A DNA stretch of 64,000 nucleotides from Oehlia diaphana (taxonomy: Eukaryota > Glomeromycota > Glomeromycetes > Glomerales > Glomeraceae), in NCBI GenBank assembly GCA_003833135.1, contig QZLH01000227.1, positions 8,442 through 72,441 of the forward strand, read 5' to 3'. The position numbers and the translations under genes are program-made. Position 1 is the stretch's first letter. Every line of letters begins with the position of its first letter. Below are positions 1 through 12,121 of the stretch, piece after piece. Below the pieces are notes generated by a model, which worked only from the letters and a program-made list of their open reading frames with translations, had not been told where the DNA came from and ran no database searches.

Positions 1-207
1 CAGCATAACAATCTTGTTACTAAATCTCATCCTAAAGCATGTTATACAAGTCGCTTACTTGATTTTACTAGTAAAAAATTGAATGAAATTCTTGAAAGTA
101 AAGATTTACAAGCTAGTATAGAAGCAAATGAAATGCTAGTAAGTGAAGATTTAAATGATTATATAATTAAGGATTTGGGGTCATTAGGTGTGTATTATTA
201 TATATAA
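1..207 (+). CDS. C-terminal tail of a protein kinase-like gene, cut by the window edge
   Basis: An open frame of 68 codons runs from the first base to TAA at 205-207 and has no start in the window. It contains 'YTSRLLDF' followed by Lys/Glu-rich sequence. The same 'YTSRLLDF' string occurs in the tail of the complete kinase at 15386-16784 in this window, just downstream of its catalytic domain. I infer that this is the last part of another member of the same expanded kinase family. The catalytic domain would lie to the left of the window and cannot be seen. The frame is intact to its stop, but whether the whole gene is intact is unknown. Confidence 0.7.
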   Translation, partial: QHNNLVTKSHPKACYTSRLLDFTSKKLNEILESKDLQASIEANEMLVSEDLNDYIIKDLGSLGVYYYI

Positions 208-1244
208 AGAATTAATCTTGCAAATTATTTATGTGAAATTAATTTTATTTAATATTTAATTTAGATATTAAAACAGATTAACTAGTTATTGTTTGTTTTT
301 AAAAAAATGTATAGTTTTTTCGAAGTGATATTTGATATTATACATTTAAAAGAAATTGTTCTTTATTTTATTCTTTTTAGATTTATTTAAACACTAAGAC
401 TAGAGTAGTAAAATATTTTATAAGTTTCTTAGTTTGTAATTTAAATAAATCTTTTTTTTTATAACTTTTCCAATTATGAGATTTAAATTATCAAAATAAT
501 AATATAAAACCATTTCCAATGATAATGTATAGGCCAACAGCCTAACACTAGCCATTTGATTTGTTTGATCACATGTTAGTACATAGCTCTGCATAACTCT
601 GGCCAAACATGTCTGGAAATGTCCTTCTATCAATTTTGTTTTACAGATAGTTCTATGAAAATGACAGCGAGTTCTTCTTTCACAAGCCTCATCCTTAATC
701 CTCCAAAAAAGCAATTATACTTTACAGAAACTTTTAAAATTGAAACCAAATATTGACCATATAGAAAATATATCATGGAACTTTTAATCAAGATATGGTA
801 GTGATAAAGTCAGCTGATTTGATCAAAATTGTAAAAATGTATTATTGAAATCTTATTGAATTTGTAAATAAATTGTAAAATTGTGTTTTGAATTTGTAAA
901 TAAACAGTAAATATTAGTTAATATTTAGTAAATTGTTTGATTCCTATAAGAATAAATAAATAATATATATATATAATATTTATTATTCATTTATTCTACT
1001 AATAACAACTAGCAACATGTCAAAAACCAAAATCGCTATTAAAAAAAAAACAATTATAAGCAAATGCCGAATATTGTTGGTATCAGTTCTTTAGTGTTTA
1101 TGAAAATAAACAAAAGATTAATTAGGATAGGCAGAAGGCGTATATGTATAAGTAATAGTATGATAATAGTTAGTGCAAGGTTAATAAACAAAAATAATGT
1201 CTCTAAATTACAATTGACCAAATTTACTTCAAATCCGATCAGAT
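208..1244. other. Intergenic, no assigned gene
   Basis: A+T-rich spacer. A 98-codon minus-strand open frame lies at 418-714 within a patch of slightly higher G+C (about 520-715). Its protein has Cys and Arg clusters but matches no family I recognise, so I do not call it a gene. The rest is low-complexity A/T sequence. Confidence 0.5.
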
Positions 1245-2505
1245 GTGAATAAATTTATTGCATTTTCAAACTTTTATATAATTTCAATTTTTAGTACACT
1301 TTATTATTATTTAATTGACTACTCTGGTTTCCATGGTCCAACATCAAAACTATTATCTGACTATTTTCCTAAAATGTTGAACACACTTCCAAAAAATATG
1401 CGGTTTTGTGTTCCAACACTTTCTGAAGAAGTAGCAAAATTTTTTGATCTACTTTTGGAGGTAATCATTATTTTTTTATTACTTGAAAGCAATAAGTCAA
1501 TAAAACATAATTTTTATAAAGTCTTTTATTTGTAGACAGAAGGTATTGCCGATGTTAGAACAGGAACAGAAGAGGAAAAAATTCTTAAAAGGCTTGCCTT
1601 TAACATGTGAATAAAAAAATATGAAAGATAATTATTATCCTTTTGAATAATCATAACTAATGATGCTTTTTTTTTCAGTTTTGACGCCATTACAATGTTT
1701 AGAAGGAATGATTTATCTGAAGTTGAACATTTATATTTCGAAATATCGTTCCTCTACTTGATGCAACAATAGCAAAGGATAACCATTATAGGATAATATA
1801 GTAAGTAATGCATATATTAATTGACTTATTATGTATCTTAAGAATTATATTATAATGACTTTTATTGCCCAGTGGTGAATCATTACGGGAAGCAACAGCT
1901 GTTCTAAATGATCGTGATGTAATATTTGAATATCAAGATATCAGCTGGACCCCCATTATTGGATGTATGGAGGTGTCTGGTGGTCTCCCACGGTATTCAC
2001 GTTCTAAGGAATGGGATGACACCCGAAAATTAGGCTTGGAACTCCGAGACTTATGGCTGGATGCTACGGAAAATTAGCAGGTGTAAATGCAAATGAAATA
2101 TTCTGGTGGGGACTTACTGTAGTTGGAAAGTATGATTGCAATTTACAATTCATGGTATGCTACCTGTAAATAAATACATGCTAAATCAAAAATGGAAAAC
2201 TAGGCCGAAAGATTAGAGTATATGCACTTGCTTCCGCCGGTGGACTATTCCATTTAGTCCTAGTGTATGAATGTCTTCTCCCAAATTCTCAGGAAGATCT
2301 TGTTAATCTAGAACATGCATACCTTGTATTGAAAGAATACAAGAAAAAACTAGATGAAACAAAAGACATTCTATGTAAACTCAATCAGGAAAGAACAAAA
2401 CTGATTACTAGGGGAAAGAAAAGAGGATCAGACGAAATGCTCAGAGAGGTTAGAAAAAAACCAGAAATTATAAATATGCTGGAACAAAGAAAGCGAAGTA
2501 GATAG
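1245..2505 (+). pseudogene. Frameshifted multi-exon gene of unknown family, introns preserved
   Basis: A protein-like reading can be followed through three clear GT-AG introns at 1461-1535, 1607-1678 and 1801-1872. The exons carry segments such as 'SGFHGPTSKLL', 'RLAFN/IFDAITMF' and 'WTPIIGCMEVSGGLPR'. Near 1739 and near 2073 the reading continues only if one base is gained, so two single-base frameshifts break the gene. The last part (about 2205-2505) reads 'VYALASAGGLFHLVLVYE' and then a Lys/Glu-rich possible coiled coil to a stop. A probable fourth intron lies between about 2131 and 2205, but its join is unclear. I do not recognise the family. The E-x-S-G-G...K...D spacing recalls PD-(D/E)XK nucleases, but that is a guess. 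The start is uncertain. Confidence 0.6.
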
Positions 2506-2607
2506 TAATGGTGATTATATTATTATTTATTAATCTGTTATTTTTGTGTATTTATTATCGCATTAAGATATACAACATTTTTCCGCTCCCTAGAACTCCT
2601 ACGGCAT

Positions 2608-2784
2608 ATGATTTCATACATGGCTTCTTTCTTCTGGAATTGGTCCTCATACTTTCCCACGTTTACATGCATCATGAAGCCAAGTCTCAAAGGTAAGGCG
2701 TCAAGGGATTTGTCTGTAGAAAATGCGAGAAGAAAGAACCAGGCTTTTTTGGACTATATTAAAAATTACTTGTTAAAATTTTAA
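2608..2784 (+). other. Short open frame after the pseudogene, possible last exon
   Basis: A 58-codon frame begins at ATG 2608, is rich in Phe/Trp/Tyr at first ('MASFFWNW') and ends Lys-rich before TAA at 2782-2784. The frame is also open upstream of this ATG, which would fit an exon. It could be the 3' part of the preceding pseudogene or chance. No family recognised. Confidence 0.15.
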
Positions 2785-4071
2785 AATATTAGTTTTAGAT
2801 TAGTTTATTTAGAATTTAACATGTAATTTTTAGATTTAAGTAGTAATTTTTAGATATAGTTTTTAGATTTATACAATATAAATTTTAAATAATATTTTTA
2901 TATTTGCATAAAAAATAAATAAGAACGTTTTTTTTTTAATTAAACTAACCAAAAAACGTTTTCGCACCGGTTTTATTAAATTACGTCGCAAAACGTTTTC
3001 GGTAAAATACAATAATTTTGTTTCACCACATATTTTTGTACATTTGATACACTTTGCCGTTATTTTAAGCGTGATTTTTCAAAAATATATTATATATTAG
3101 GCTTGTAATAAATGAAAAAAATGCTAATATTTTAACTAAAAATTTTTTTTTTTTCCTTACGGTAATTAATTAATAAAAAAAGGTCATGATCACGAAATTT
3201 ATTATATTTTAAGCGTGTACATTATATATTAGGCTTGTAACAAATGAAAAAATTGCTAATATTTTAATTAAAATTTTCTAAAAAATAAACTTAGTGATGC
3301 TGTTAGCAGTTCATAGTGGAGTATTATGTAGAGTCACAAAATTTAAATACAATAGGAAAACATATCAATAATAATTTATAAATAAAAGAATGTAATGATG
3401 CAAAAAGGTCAAAGAAAAAATATTTTTGTTTTAAAAATTTTTTAGGTATGATCATTTTATATGTTGCAGATCAAGATCATGGTTTTTTTTTGTATTAGAA
3501 GATCGCTAAGAAAAGTTCGCTCTAGGAAAGGCAACTAGTAGTTCACGTCTTTTTTTTTTATTATTTCTTTACGGACATTTTTTCAATTTGTAAATATTCT
3601 ATAAAAAACTTTCAAGAATAATAATGTTCTAAATATAAACTAAATATTTATTTATTTATAAATAACTTTGCATTCGTAAAGATTTATCCCTGATATGAGT
3701 ACTACCCATTTGAGCTACACAATTTTCTGCTGAATTATCAATATAACGTTCTGTTTTCGATGGATCAGATTGTGCTCACGTGAGTGACACAACCTGGATC
3801 TAGAACACACTTTTTTTTTGTGTTAAAAAGGTACAAAAACAAATGATTATCAATCACGTGATAAATTATACTACCTTACGTAAAATGAAACACTAAAACA
3901 CTAAGGGGAATATTTACAAAGAGACAAATAAGCTAAAGATAATAAGAATCATTGCTAAGATTTTATGATAATCAGTAATCGAATAATAATAATAAACCAA
4001 ATCATTCTCAATAATTAAAAAATAAAAATAAGTCAATTAACCCCTTTTTAAAAATTGTACAAACAATCAAA
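2785..4071. other. Intergenic, low complexity
   Basis: A/T-rich sequence with homopolymer runs. It contains the direct repeat listed at 3090-3272. No coding frame is supported. Confidence 0.5.
3090..3272. repeat. Two direct copies of a ~53-bp sequence
   Basis: The sequence starting 'attatatattaggcttgtaa' at 3090-3142 recurs at 3220-3272 with only a few differences (for example 'aataaatg' against 'acaaatg'). The offset is about 130 bp. It looks like a local duplication in non-coding DNA. Confidence 0.7.
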
Positions 4072-4134
4072 ATTAATCAAACAATCATCACTGTCAGGCC
4101 AGTTATTATTGCTGCTTTTGATATTATTATTTAG
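4072..4134 (+). pseudogene. Decayed sister copy of the small CaaX gene
   Basis: Translating from 4072 gives 'INQTIITVRPVIIAAFDIII' and then TAG. This aligns codon for codon with 'MNPTTITSKPIVIVASEIT' of the gene at 4878-4979. Most nucleotide differences are transitions or conservative substitutions (K to R, I to V, V to I, E to D). The start codon is ATT instead of ATG, and the frame stops before any CaaX end. The upstream 'atcaaaa' context is also shared. I read it as a dead tandem paralogue about 800 bp upstream of the intact copy. Confidence 0.6.
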
Positions 4135-4731
4135 CTATTATTTACCCATTTTTTTTTTAATAAGATGATTGTGAAAACTCTTGCTGCTGGAATAACTCAC
4201 TGTTAGAAATTTACTTTTCATTTTTATCCAAATTTAAAAATAAATATTATGCTAAGCTGCTCAAATAGACATATTATTGAACATATTATTATAATATATG
4301 ATAATTGGTTTGATTTCATTTTGTAAGGTTTAATTTTAATATATCATAAATAAATTATTATCGTTATCTATCGTGACAATGACTGTAAGGAAAGAATACT
4401 TAGCCAAGAATATTAATCTGTGCCACTGTTGATTTACTTGTTGGGAATATGGCCGATGTAACGCATGAATATTATTACTATAACAGATAATAGATTTTAT
4501 ACCAATCTTTAAATAATTCTAAAAAAGGATATACCCGATATGACCTGGACAATTTTGAAACATAAAGGGAGAATATCAAAAAGAAACAATACGGATATAC
4601 GGTGCATAGGGAAGGAAATAACAATGAAAAATAAATTACATAATAAGAAAACAATGTAAATTATGTAAAATTCTATTTTTTACGATGATAATAGATATTT
4701 TAAAAGCCTAAAATTTGTTTGTTTAGTTTAT

Positions 4732-4739
4732 TATAAATA
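4732..4739 (+). promoter_or_regulatory. Probable TATA box of the small CaaX gene
   Basis: 'TATAAATA' lies about 140 bp before the ATG at 4878. Between them is an A- and CAA-rich leader without ATG codons, a common look for a fungal 5' untranslated region. This is inferred from sequence only. Confidence 0.45.
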
Positions 4740-4877
4740 CACTTGACTCCACCTCGTAAAATTCATCAAAAGAAAAAGTCAAAAGAACAAAAAAAAAAAA
4801 AATCAACTAATCAAATTAATCAAAGAAATCAAACAAATATTAAAATCTCAAATCTTTCTCAAGTAAATTAATCAAAA

Positions 4878-4979
4878 ATGAATCCAACAACCATTACCTC
4901 TAAACCAATTGTTATTGTTGCTTCCGAAATAACTGAAAAACCTGATGGTAATCCTACAAACTCATGTTCTATAATGTAA
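4878..4979 (+). CDS. 33-residue peptide precursor ending in a CaaX prenylation box
   Basis: The ORF from ATG 4878 to TAA 4977-4979 encodes a 33-residue peptide that begins 'MNPTTITSKPIVIVASE' and ends 'CSIM'. C-S-I-M directly before the stop is a good farnesylation signal: human lamin A ends with the same four residues. Short precursors with a C-terminal CaaX box are the hallmark of fungal lipopeptide mating pheromones (a-factor type). The Glu-Lys at residues 20-21, 13 residues before the end, would be a plausible N-terminal processing point. A TATA box and an ATG-free A-rich leader precede it, and a decayed sister copy lies upstream, which argues for a genuine coding family. The pheromone role is inference. 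Other options are a prenylated small membrane peptide or a chance ORF. No intron is needed. Confidence 0.5.
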   Translation: MNPTTITSKPIVIVASEITEKPDGNPTNSCSIM

Positions 4980-7261
4980 ACGGAAATTCTTCTATGGGGA
5001 CGGCACAAACGACTTAACGACTTCGGTTATTACATGAAGATCAATTTTAACCGAAAAATTATACCTAATGACTATTCGTTACGAAATGGCCTGGAGCTAT
5101 TATTTTTTTCTATTAAATTTCTTTATATCAACATGTATAATATGTATCATAAAAAAAATATCTCATGTAATTTAAAATTTTATTTATAATTTTGAATATT
5201 TTTTATATTCGTTTACTTGTTCATTAAAAATAAAAAATTTTTAATTTTACGTAAATTATAACTGAAATTATCCTTCTGTTGCACTTCATTTTCGAAAGTT
5301 TTTCAAAAGTTCTATCTTCGTTAAAAAAAAATGATATTGTTTATTTGTTTATTACACAGCAGCTGTCGTGTGATCAACTCCTTAAAATGTGACCGTAAAT
5401 CAAAACTATTTTAATCACTATAGAGACCGTAGCATGTCAATCCGGCTGATCATTTCGAAATTCTCGAATCTAAGAGGATTTTATTTAAAAATAATTTTCA
5501 AATAATTAATAATGACTATTATATTTAAATAGTAATTTTAATTTAACTGTTAATATATTTTTTTATTAAAAATAACAAAAAAAAAAAAAAAAAATAGTAG
5601 AAAGTATTAATTTTAATTTAATAATTAACCAATTTTACTTTAGAATGTGGCTAATCGCATCAAAATTCTCCATTGAAAGAATTTTTAATGGCAACGCGTT
5701 TTATTTATTTATTTATTTAATTACCATGTTTATACAGTATGATGTATTTACATGATTACATCTGGTTCCAGATCTATCAATCGGTACTGCTGTTTAATTA
5801 GAATTGGTTGATATTATGCTGGATCAAAAACTGTTGTGGATGATAATAGATGGAAAGGGTCCGTAGAGTAGTTGGATCAACTGTGTAGTATATTTTTTTT
5901 TTTTTTGAATATATTGTATTTGTATTTTTTATAAATAAATATAAATGTTGGTATGGTCCAAAAAAAAAATGAAATTTTTTTTTTAAAATTTATCTTTTAT
6001 TAAAAAAAAAAAATTAAATAAACTTGTTGTACAAAAAAAAGTATCAAATAAAATTTTATTATTCTGTTAATGCTAATTTTTTTAAAAAAATTTACTTAAG
6101 AGCATTTAAAAAATGTATCATTAAAAAATGTTTATGGTGAAACAAATTATATTTATTATGTTATTATTAAAAATTTGTTAAAATCTATTTAGATTCAATT
6201 TTTTATCTTCATTTTTTATTAATGAGATGTTTATAAAATTAATGTATGGCGTTAATTAATAATGAGATAATATATGTATATATTTTTTTACGTAAAAAGT
6301 ACTTTCAATTTCTTTTTAAAACAATACTTCTATAAAAAGGGACCATCAAGAAACTTCCAAAATAGGATCTTGTATTTATACAAATAAAACGACATCAATT
6401 TGAAGAATGTTAGTTACATTCTTAAAATGAAAAAAAAAGAATCCACACCCTGGATAATATTCACTTACACAAGAGTCAAAAACCAATCTTTATAAAAAAG
6501 TTCAAAAAAAAGATGCTATAGTATTTATGTTTTTAAATTAAAAAAGTCCTTTCCTATAAGTTATGATTGTTAAATTACAAGAGATTTACTTGAAATAATG
6601 CTATTCAAATTTCCCCTCCTCACGTGAAATTATCGATTAAAGTCTCTGATTTGAAAATACCCTTTCTTTGAAATTGTTGTTTCATTTTATTGAAATGAAA
6701 TTCATCTGTGACAAAACACAAATGATCTGCAATCACATGACATATATCCAATCATAAACGTGATTTTTTATATATATATTGAAACGAAAAAATTAAACAC
6801 TCGATTATTTTTTAACTTTATTATAATATTAAGAAAATATATTTGTAAAATATGATTTAAACATAAAAATTAAATATAATATCAAAATAAATCAAAAACA
6901 TATACTTTATACACCAATAACCCTTCAGTTACTCACTTCTATGATCTTATATGAATTACTTTTCGTCTCTATTATTAAAAATACAGTATACAAATTTTAT
7001 TATCAGTTGTTATAATAATATACAGTAATTGTTCTAAACAAATACACAACCCGCATTTTAAATTCCCATTTTATTATTTATGGTAACCTTATTTTCTTCT
7101 ATGTGATTTTTTGTGATTTTTTTGTGATTTCAATAGTTAAAGGGTATAATTATTGGTTTTTTTATTACATAAACCTAAATTTCCCCCTTTTTTTCTTTTA
7201 TTTTACAAAATTTGTAAAATATGAATCGACCTTATCCATAGATTTTTTAAAATTTACCCCA
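4980..7261. other. Intergenic, no gene seen
   Basis: Very A/T-rich DNA with many poly-A and poly-T runs and a TTTA simple repeat near 5700-5723. No coding frame or RNA gene is supported. Confidence 0.5.
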
Positions 7262-8695
7262 AGATCCTATTGATTATAATGTAAAAAATTATAGTTGGTG
7301 AAGAACAGAATATTAAAGAATTTAACCTACATTCAGCAATCTTAGCTTATAGAACCTATTATTTTATAAATGCTTTATCTTTACGATGGGCAAAAAAAGA
7401 AAATGGAATAATTATTTTTAAAAAGCCTAACATTTCACCTTTGATATTTCAAGTTCTAATAAGGTAAGTATTTTAATTTCATTATATTTAATAAAAATAG
7501 AAAAAAAATTTACTTCAAAATCAAATTATTATGAATAGGTATATTTATTCGGGAATAATTTTCGTTGAAAATAATGAGATTAGTCTTATTATTGATGTTA
7601 TAATTGCCACTGATGAAACTTGAATTACTTGAGCTTTATTATCAATTTGAGAAAGTTTTGTTTGGGAATATATTAGACGGAAAACAAAAGATATTGTTAA
7701 AATTTTACAATGTGATAATTTCGTTAATTATATAAATTGCAATGGATTTGTTGTGTAATAATCCCAAAGTTATTTTTGAATCAGATGATTTCTTAAAAAT
7801 GGAAGAAACTTATCTTATTCAATTTTTAAGATGTGATTATCTTAAATCAGAAGGAATTAAAATTTGGGAATATATAATTAAATGGGAATCAAAGATACCA
7901 ATTCCATATTAAATAATGATATAAAACATGAAACTATTGAATTTCATAGATCTTTACAAAGTTGTATCCCTCATATTCGATTTTTTCAAATGTCACCTGA
8001 TGAATACACGAAGATTAGAACTTATTTTAAAAATATTTTACCTGATGATCTCGATGATGGTTACTCAATATTTTTCAAATTCTGCCTTTAGACTTTCCTT
8101 CAATTACCGCCAAGATATATATTTGACTCCAAGATTACAGTATTAATGCTACAGATGTTGCATTAATAGCAAGTTGGATCGATAAGAAAAAAGGAACACC
8201 TTATCATTTTAAAGATTACCTTTGGAATTTAATCTTATTTATCGTGCTAGCCGTGATGGTTTTGGGATTGATAATTTCATAAACATTGCGTCGATAATAA
8301 GGGACCAACTATTCTTATAATTAAAGTTCGCCACCCAAGAGAGAATTGGTGGATATAATCCATTAGAATGGTGTCGTACCAGAATGGTAGCAGATGAAAG
8401 ATCCCGTAATCATAAAATTATCAATGTAAAACGTCAAATAATTATTTATTTTCAATAACAAGTCGATTTAATCCCATACTAAGTTAAGTCAATTTTGAAA
8501 AGAAAGCAATTATTTGGAGAGACCATATTTTGGTTTACAAGATTTGTATATCAAATCATCAGCAAGCAACATTCATATGAAAAGAAAATCATTAATAGAG
8601 AAACTTTTGAAATAGAGGAATATGAAGTATGTTAAGTTATTATTAATAATAGATTACTATCCACCTTGATATTATTAATTAGGTTTCAAAAGATT
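7262..8695 (+). pseudogene. BTB-BACK-TLD protein pseudogene
   Basis: The first exon (to 7463) carries a BTB core with 'VGEEQNIKEFNLHSAIL' and 'KPNISPLIFQVLI'. A 75-bp GT-AG intron at 7464-7538 joins it in phase to 'YIYSG', the usual BTB helix. Stops and frameshifts follow. About 7741-7890 encodes a BACK-like part ('NNPKVIFESDDF', 'GIKIWEYIIKW'). About 7897-8080 encodes the linker ('IRFFQMSPDEY'). From about 8100 the TLD domain appears in pieces ('RYIFDSKI', 'ASWIDKK', 'YNPLEW', 'ETFEIEEYEV'). BTB-TLD proteins of this layout are usually Cul3 adaptors or oxidation-resistance-type proteins and are multi-copy in Rhizophagus. Several in-frame stops make this copy dead. Confidence 0.85.
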
Positions 8696-10689
8696 TTTAA
8701 GAAAATTTTAATATTATTAAACGGGTACTCATAATGATATCCCGAAATATTATACTTATTAGTCTTATAATTCTTATAATTTTGTGTCTTTATTCTAGAG
8801 CTACTAGGAATTTTACCTACCAACAGCATCTAAATCGTCCAAATCGTTACAACCTGATTTAAAACTGATTTAAACTGATTATAGTACATCACTCTAGTAA
8901 AATAAATGATATTTTTGAAATAATTTAAGTTACGCGGAAATGGTATTTTCGTGGTTAATGATGTAATGATATACGCCCACAATAAATACTGAGATATACA
9001 AGGTTACGTGAGAAATTATTGCAAACATATGTTTACGATAATTATACTACATAGTACACATGTTTATAACATGACTCATCATGGTTAAGTAATACATGAT
9101 TAAAATATATAAAATAGCCACTTTTTTTCTCTTTATTCTCTTTAACTCCTCTCTCCTTTTATTCCTTCTCGCTTTTCTTTTTCTTTTATTTTTTTTTTTT
9201 TCTTGTTAAGTATGGTAATAGGTAAGGTACAACCAACTCCGCAATTCATTTTAAACTGTAGGTACGACCAACTCCACGTTAAATACTTTAAAAAGTTAAA
9301 GCCATACTTAAACAAATTTTTAATAAGTTGAATAGAGAAACCTGTGTTTATTGCTCGATCTACTTTCCCACATTACGTATATATACGTACGTATTTTATG
9401 TATGTATGTACATAGTACGTATTGTGTATATATGTAAACCAAATAATTAGATGGGGGGATGAGAAAGCTTATTTTTGATTTNCTTTCTTGTTCTGATGCG
9501 CTTGTGCATTTTTTTATTTGATTTGATTTTTACGTCTTTTATAATTTTCTTTCTTGTCTTTCTTGTTGTTTTGATGTGCTTGCGCATAAGTAGTTGTATC
9601 TGGGGCCAGAACATAACTAAAAAAACACAGTTTACATATAGAATTTGGTCAAGTTGTGAAAGTAATTATATTATATATCTATATGTCCGAACGTCTCTGC
9701 TCAATTTTTGTTCTTAATAACCCAAATATTATTTTTTTTTTTAATCCTATTAATTATAAACTGGTTGTAGGTAAGTAGTTTCTTTTTTTCCCTGAACGAA
9801 GCTTGCCACCTCTACGTGGTGTTCAGGAGTAACAGTTGTAAGTTTATAACTGGCCAAGAGCAAGCAATATTTTATTTTACGTATTTTTAGATTTCTACGC
9901 CATTTTGTATTGAATGTCACGTAAAATGTTTATTCATAAGTTGTGTATAACGTATCGTGAAAATCGAAGGAGTTATAAATCATTTTAAAAGAAATGTTAA
10001 ATTCAATTTTAATTATTGAAGAATTTGAAACTAACAGAGAAAAAAAAATTTTTTGAGTTGGGATACTAAGGGTCATGGTGTTGTAACTTGTAACTTTCTT
10101 TTTAAATAAAATAATAATTGAAGAAATCGATTGCATTACTCTATATTAAAGTTTTATGAAATATAATTCTAATATTCCAAAATATGTAATTCTAAATTCC
10201 ATAATAATACCCATTTTCTTATAATTTTCAATCATTATTTTCATGTATTCTTCTAACTCTTCTAACTTAATATTACTATTAGTAATAACTAGTGAAAGTG
10301 ATGTTTGTGGTATACGATCTTTCCAGCTTATAAAAAATTCCTCTAGTTATAAGGTAAAAATTGCAAAGAAAAATAGGGAGATTGAATTCATAATGCAAAC
10401 CGTATAATACGTACAATAGCATATCCGCTATATCGTATTGCATTATAAATTTCACATTTAATATAATGTGATAATAAAATTACAATAAGATTACGAGCTA
10501 AATTTCTATTATTTCCGGAGGAATAGTTCTGAAAAACTCAAATATAAGTTACAAATCACTTAGAAAAAACACAAAGTTGTATCGATCTACACCATATGAT
10601 TCAGTAGTTCCCAACATTATGTGCAATTCCAGCCAGAATTATGGTTACTATTTAGGTAAAATTATTAGTTCTTTTACGTCATTCACTTT
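8696..10689. other. Intergenic, no gene seen
   Basis: A/T-rich sequence with a TACGTA-rich low-complexity patch near 9370-9430 and one ambiguous base at 9482. 'accaactcc' occurs twice, at about 9232 and 9267, each in a similar context. Short open frames here look like chance. Confidence 0.45.
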
Positions 10690-12121
10690 CTCTATTCCCT
10701 CCTCGCTTGTATCTGATTTAGATAAATTGAACTTACTGAAGAACGTCTAAAACGCTATGCTAGCGAGGCAAATACTCTAACTTCTAATACAACATTGACT
10801 AATAATATGGAAAATGAATTAGAGGTTAAAGAGGTTAAAGTCAAATTTTTACGAGAAAAGGCTATATTAAAACGCTTAATAACATAAAACAATCAATGAA
10901 AGTTGATTTTTGCTTTGTTTTAGACTGCAATAGTTCTATGAAGCCTCATAGTTCACGAAATAATGATATGTTCTTGGAGGTCTTGATGCTGTAATAACCC
11001 GTAAAATAACACTCGGGTTCTTTTTAGTATTGGTGACTGTCCACCACATGGTAGGAATTTACATATTTGGATGATAACTATCCAGCAGATGGTGATCCAT
11101 ATGGCTTAACCGTCGAAAGTGTATTAGAAAAGTTGCAATCAAAGATATCCGTTATTTTTTTTGGAAAATTACAGATTATACTAAAAAAATGCTTCAAATA
11201 TTCCGTACTAATATAATTGGTGAATTTCCAGTATTTGATCTTGCAGGAGGAGATTCAATTAAATTAATTGACAAAATTGTTAAAGCCTTATCTATTACTT
11301 ATGCCGTCTCACTGATTAGTACTATTGGAAGCAAATCTAGAAATATATATTCAAATGTGCCAGTTTGCCAGTTGGGATATTCATCCATTACAAAAAGGAG
11401 TAATTATGTGGTATGGTATTCCTGGAACTCTGGATGATCTTAAAAATCCAAAATATTTCAACGAGTCGAATCTCTTTTCAAAAAGTTTCTCCTTCAAGAT
11501 TGCTTCACAACCGTTTTCTGCAGGTGTCGAAAAATATGCATACTTTGCTCTTAATATCAAAAGTGATCCAACAAAAGAAATGGTGATGAAAGAATGCCTT
11601 AAAGTTGGAGAGCGAAATAATCCTCTTGAAAAGTATCTTGAGGCAGTAGAAGTTTCCACAGATGCGTATTTCTTTCTACAAAATTTAATTGGATTGCAGA
11701 ACAAAAGAATATTACTATCAAAGTAAATTTTCTTGACGACTTGACGTAAACTTTTACGTTGTAGTACTACTATTGACGTTCGTACTCGATATTACACTAT
11801 TGAACCAAAATTTCAAAATGCAGAATGTAAACGATTCAATGCAAATAGTGATGTAATTACAGAACTTCGGCCTACTCTTGAAGCATTTGCCCATTTCACA
11901 TATAATTACCACCAAAGTATACTTAGTGGCTTGCGATCTTCAAGGAATTGAACTCGCTAGTCTTATTAACTGGTCCAGCAATACATTGTATTGATTCTTT
12001 AAGATTTAGAAGAACAAATCTTGGTGAAATAAGAATCAATCCGTTGTTCTCAGCAAATCATAGATGTAATGATATTTGTAAAAAGCTAAAATTACGCCCT
12101 ATTAATATTGAATACCAGTAA
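10690..12121 (+). pseudogene. VWA/alpha-kinase (VWK) pseudogene, copy 1
   Basis: The left end encodes 'SIPSSLVSDLDKLN' and, after a frameshift, 'TEERLKRYASEANTL', matching the N-terminal region of the intact copies in this window. 'DFCFVLDCNSSMKPH' is the start of the VWA domain. Most of that domain is then deleted, joining 'KPH' to 'LGGLDAVIT'. The kinase part is long but broken by frameshifts (about 11380, 11680-11750, 11910). Segments such as 'PFSAGVEKYAYF', 'NHRCNDICKKLKL' and a C-terminal stop at 12119-12121 remain. It cannot make a working protein. It is on the plus strand, opposite to most other copies in the array. Confidence 0.9.

Noticed and set aside
4164..4205. 13-codon ORF 'MIVKTLAAGITHC' ending in Cys, near the CaaX relic
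   Set aside because: A bare terminal Cys is not a CaaX box, the ORF is too short, and it has no second copy.
9475..9717. 80-codon plus-strand frame with an ambiguous base
   Set aside because: Composed of Phe/Leu/Ile runs from T-rich DNA, crosses an N, and has no domain or homologous copy in the window.
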